Below are positions 61,447 to 64,000 of a stretch of DNA of 64,000 bases, in pieces. The notes under the pieces were generated by a model. It searched no databases, had not been told where the DNA came from, and was given only the letters and a program-made list of their open reading frames with translations. The position numbers were made by a program, and so were the translations under genes. This stretch comes from Streptomyces sp. MMG1533 (GTDB lineage Bacteria > Actinomycetota > Actinomycetes > Streptomycetales > Streptomycetaceae). Location of the stretch: NCBI RefSeq assembly GCF_001279775.1, contig NZ_LGDG01000074.1, positions 1-64,000 on the forward strand, in the 5' to 3' direction. Position 1 is the stretch's first letter. Each line of letters begins with the position of its first letter.

Positions 61447-63825
61447 TCACACTCCCAGTTGGAGTCCGTCAGCCGCCTCTTCGACCATGGCGAGGCCGAG
61501 CCGACTGACGCGCACGGAGAACGGAGCACCAGCGACGCGCAGCCCGGTCAGACTGATCTCCCCGAGGGGTGCGCTGCGCATCGGGCGCAGCGTGACTGTC
61601 CCGGCTGGGGCATCTGGGCGGATCCCCGCGAGGGTGGTCAGCAGCAGGACCCCGGCGGCCGCAGCCGTCGCCGAGGGGCGGCAGGCCGCCGGATGGGGAA
61701 GCGGCGCGCTCCCGTCGGTACGCTGCTCCCCCGCGTACATCTCGGGGAGCCGGTGACCGAAGGTCTCGGCCGCCGCCAGTACGCCCCGCAGCAGCGAACC
61801 GGCCTCCTTCTCGTAGCCGGCCGTGGCCAGGCCCGCGACGGCGACCGCCGTCTCGTGGACCCGTACAGCACCGGCGCGATGGCCGAAGGGGTTGTATCCG
61901 GCCTCTTTCGCGCCCAGCCCCCGAAGGCCCCAGCCGGAGTCCATGGCCGGGCTCCCGAACAGTCTGGCGAGTTGTTCGGTCTGTACCCGATCGAGCAACC
62001 CAGGTGCCTGCTCGCCCCCGCTCAGCAGCCCGGTGTCGAGCAGGTGGACGGCTGTGGCAGCGAGCTGCGGAACGATGCGACCGTCCGGGCCACGGGCGGT
62101 CGCCGGCCGGCCACCACCGCGGTCCTCGATCCAGAAGTCCGCACGAAACGCCGCACGCTGCTCCCGGGACCACTGCCGCAGCTCGGTGGCGCCCGGCCTG
62201 CCGCACGCTTCGAGAAGCTCGGCACCGAGCAGGGCCGCGCGGTGGGCATGGGCCTGTGTCTCGCAGCGGACGGGCCCGTCTGGCTGCGGGTCGCACAGAT
62301 ATGTACCGTCCCCCACGGTTCTCCGCAGCCAGGCCAGACACCGCTCGGCCGTCGGCAGTAGCTCCTCCGTCTCATGTCGGGGAAGCCCCCACCTCCTGGC
62401 TTCCGCGAGGAGGACCGGGAAGAGCAGAGTCGCTTCCGTGCCCGTGCAACCGGGCGGCAGATGCACCCCCGCGTCCCGTCTCGGCCCTGGGATCATGCCG
62501 GACTGCGCCCCGGCACCCGAGAGTTGGGAACGCGCGAGGGTACGCAGGGTGCCCGCCGCGAGCCCGGTACCGAGTGGCAGTGTCATCCGGGCCGCGGCGA
62601 GCGCCTCGGCCGGTGCCATCCCGCAGCGCCAAGGCGCTCCTGCCGCCAGGTGCGTGTCCGTGGGGTGCGCCGGGTCGCGCAGCAGCAGGGCCTGGAGGTC
62701 CTCGATACCGGTGTGCAGCAGAGCCCTGACTCCGGAGTGGTCGCCTGTCGCCCGTGCGGAAGCCAGCGGGCTCGTCGCCGCGCGCCCCACGGACCTGACG
62801 GGTCCCGCACCGTCCGGCCGTACCCGCAGTTCCACGCTCGCCGTGCCGCCCGGGGGCAGTTGGAACTCCCAGCGCAGCAATCCTGCTGAGGCCAGGGCAT
62901 CGGTGGGTGGTGGGTCGGCCGTGACCGATACGCTCCCGTCCTCGCAGGACCAGCGCAGGCCGGAGTCGTGGACGCTGGCGGGCAGTTCGGGCCCCGCCCG
63001 TCCGGACGCGATCGCGCCCAGGTCGGCCAGGTCGGTGCCGAGGGCCACCTCCATGGGCAGACGGAGCGGGCGGGGGGCCGCGCTGTGGAGCGTGATGCGC
63101 TCCGTGCCGTCCGCGTGACGCGTGCGTTCGACCACGACGTCCGGGTCCGGACCGGTGCCGGGGGAGGCTCGCAGGGTCCCCACGAAGCGTACGTGGTCCG
63201 CTGCCTTCGTCCGGGCCTGTACCGCGACCGGTTCGCGACCGGCGACACGAACCTGGCAGCGGGAGAGCACGCGCCGGCCTGCGCGATAGAAACCCTCCAG
63301 CCCGTGACCGGTCAGCTGTCCCTGATCCGAGGAGATGGCGAGACCCGGGAGCGCGACGCAGATGAGAGCGGTGTGGGCCGGCGGCAGGTCGGCAGAGCGG
63401 CGAGGGGGCGGCAGCGGGCTCGGGTGCGGCAGGTGGTGCCGTGGAGTGGGCGAAGTCGAGCGATGCGGGTGGGTGACGGTCGGGGGTGGGGACCAGTGCT
63501 GGGCTGGTGGCGGAGCGGGGCGTTGCGGCTGGGCCGTAGGCCGGGGCGGGTTCTGCTCCGCGGGTGCGGATGAGCGCCGCTCCGGAACCGCTCCTGGAGA
63601 CGGCCCCCGGTTGGCCTGCCCCGCCGGCGGAGAGGGACGCCCCGAATCCAGACGCGGGTCGTCCCCCATCACCCATGCGACGCGCTCGGCGTCGCTCGGG
63701 ACCGTCGGCTCGTACGTGTTCAAGGGCGCCACCTGCGCCGCTGGGCCGACGCCGCCCCGGGGCGGGGCGGAACTGCCGAGGACAGAGCTGTCGCCGGCGG
63801 CGGAGGGCGGAGTCGGCTGATGCAA
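61447..63825 (-). CDS. Glycogen debranching enzyme-like protein (GDE N-terminal domain, (alpha/alpha)6 barrel)
   Basis: 792-aa protein. The first 135 residues are proline-rich and disordered. A beta-rich glycogen-debranching N-terminal-type domain (about 140-360) begins ALICVALPGLAISSDQGQLT and includes GLEGFYRAGRRVLSRCQVRV. A helical amylo-1,6-glucosidase-type barrel follows (about 370-700: SQLSGAGAQSGMIPGPRRDA, PHRAGAVRVHETAVAVAGLA) and a C-terminal beta domain. It resembles GDE/amylo-alpha-1,6-glucosidases, but the catalytic acids cannot be fixed by eye. TTG at 63825 with GAGGAAG upstream. Confidence 0.8.
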   Translation of the reverse strand: MHQPTPPSAAGDSSVLGSSAPPRGGVGPAAQVAPLNTYEPTVPSDAERVAWVMGDDPRLDSGRPSPPAGQANRGPSPGAVPERRSSAPAEQNPPRPTAQPQRPAPPPAQHWSPPPTVTHPHRSTSPTPRHHLPHPSPLPPPRRSADLPPAHTALICVALPGLAISSDQGQLTGHGLEGFYRAGRRVLSRCQVRVAGREPVAVQARTKAADHVRFVGTLRASPGTGPDPDVVVERTRHADGTERITLHSAAPRPLRLPMEVALGTDLADLGAIASGRAGPELPASVHDSGLRWSCEDGSVSVTADPPPTDALASAGLLRWEFQLPPGGTASVELRVRPDGAGPVRSVGRAATSPLASARATGDHSGVRALLHTGIEDLQALLLRDPAHPTDTHLAAGAPWRCGMAPAEALAAARMTLPLGTGLAAGTLRTLARSQLSGAGAQSGMIPGPRRDAGVHLPPGCTGTEATLLFPVLLAEARRWGLPRHETEELLPTAERCLAWLRRTVGDGTYLCDPQPDGPVRCETQAHAHRAALLGAELLEACGRPGATELRQWSREQRAAFRADFWIEDRGGGRPATARGPDGRIVPQLAATAVHLLDTGLLSGGEQAPGLLDRVQTEQLARLFGSPAMDSGWGLRGLGAKEAGYNPFGHRAGAVRVHETAVAVAGLATAGYEKEAGSLLRGVLAAAETFGHRLPEMYAGEQRTDGSAPLPHPAACRPSATAAAAGVLLLTTLAGIRPDAPAGTVTLRPMRSAPLGEISLTGLRVAGAPFSVRVSRLGLAMVEEAADGLQLGV

Positions 63826-64000
63826 GGCGGGGCTTCCTCTGCGCTCTGTGCGCCTGGGTCGTGTCGGCGCCGGGTACGGGGCTCCTGAGGGACAAGGGCG
63901 GTACGACGGCACCCGTCCTGGCGTTCCGCCACTCAGGTGAACGTGACGGACCTCTTCAGGGTCACGCCCACCGCCACGGAAGCCGACCAAATGGCGGCGG
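63826..64000. other. Right edge, no gene assigned
   Basis: 175 bases upstream of the debranching-like gene. Reading frames run to the edge without conserved content; presumably promoter region. Confidence 0.4.

Overview
This is a 64-kb stretch of a high-GC actinobacterial chromosome, almost certainly a Streptomyces. The genes point to that genus: hrdB (principal sigma factor) beside whiH, the cell-division factor sepH, the cutRS two-component system, a DasR-type operator in front of ptsH, a c-di-AMP riboswitch in front of an M23 cell-wall hydrolase, and many actinobacterial DUF families. From memory, gene content and order follow the hrdB-to-cutRS core region of the S. coelicolor chromosome, read in the opposite direction. 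I see no prophage, insertion sequence, CRISPR array, rRNA or tRNA, so this is conserved core chromosome and not an island.

Layout. 0-7 kb: potassium-related genes (two TrkA/RCK subunits, an orphan kdpDE sensor/regulator pair), OB-fold and DUF3159 proteins, and a lone ABC ATPase. 7-11 kb: DUF3710, dut, a hotdog thioesterase, DUF3093, a conserved hypothetical and DUF4193. 11-16 kb: cutRS, a 57-aa protein, inositol monophosphatase and hemH. 16-20 kb: an MFS transporter behind a putative iron box, translationally overlapped by an ALO-type FAD oxidase, then sepH. 20-29 kb: sulfurtransferase, VOC protein, a decayed ABC exporter, thymidine kinase, an alkaline-phosphatase-fold protein, DUF5998 and a GNAT/acyl-CoA-synthetase (Pat-type) protein. 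29-34 kb: ptsH, a GntR regulator, the riboswitch-controlled M23 peptidase and an M16 peptidase pair. 34-40 kb: parC, a CobW GTPase, DUF6082 and small genes. 40-44 kb: two divergent citrate synthases (one carrying an N-terminal DNA-binding HTH) and an iron-box-preceded Suc_Fer protein. 44-51 kb: a CitA/CitB-like two-component pair, acetate permease actP with DUF485, and a DUF1453/histidine kinase/LuxR-regulator operon. 51-64 kb: parE, DUF7455, a trypsin-like protease, hrdB, whiH, a fused ABC protein, a NUDIX-HTH regulator and a glycogen-debranching-like protein.

Themes. Several genes serve growth and development (hrdB, whiH, sepH, parC/parE, M23 hydrolase). Others deal with metabolite sensing (HTH-citrate synthase, NUDIX-HTH, ptsH under a dre site, CitAB-like pair with acetate uptake), iron (two iron-box-like sites near hemH/MFS and Suc_Fer) and K+/c-di-AMP (TrkA pair, KdpDE, riboswitch). 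The most notable items are the citrate synthase repurposed or augmented with a DNA-binding domain and a matching perfect palindrome in its divergent promoter, the clear riboswitch and operator sites, the decayed ABC exporter, and a degenerate 35-bp tandem repeat next to parE.
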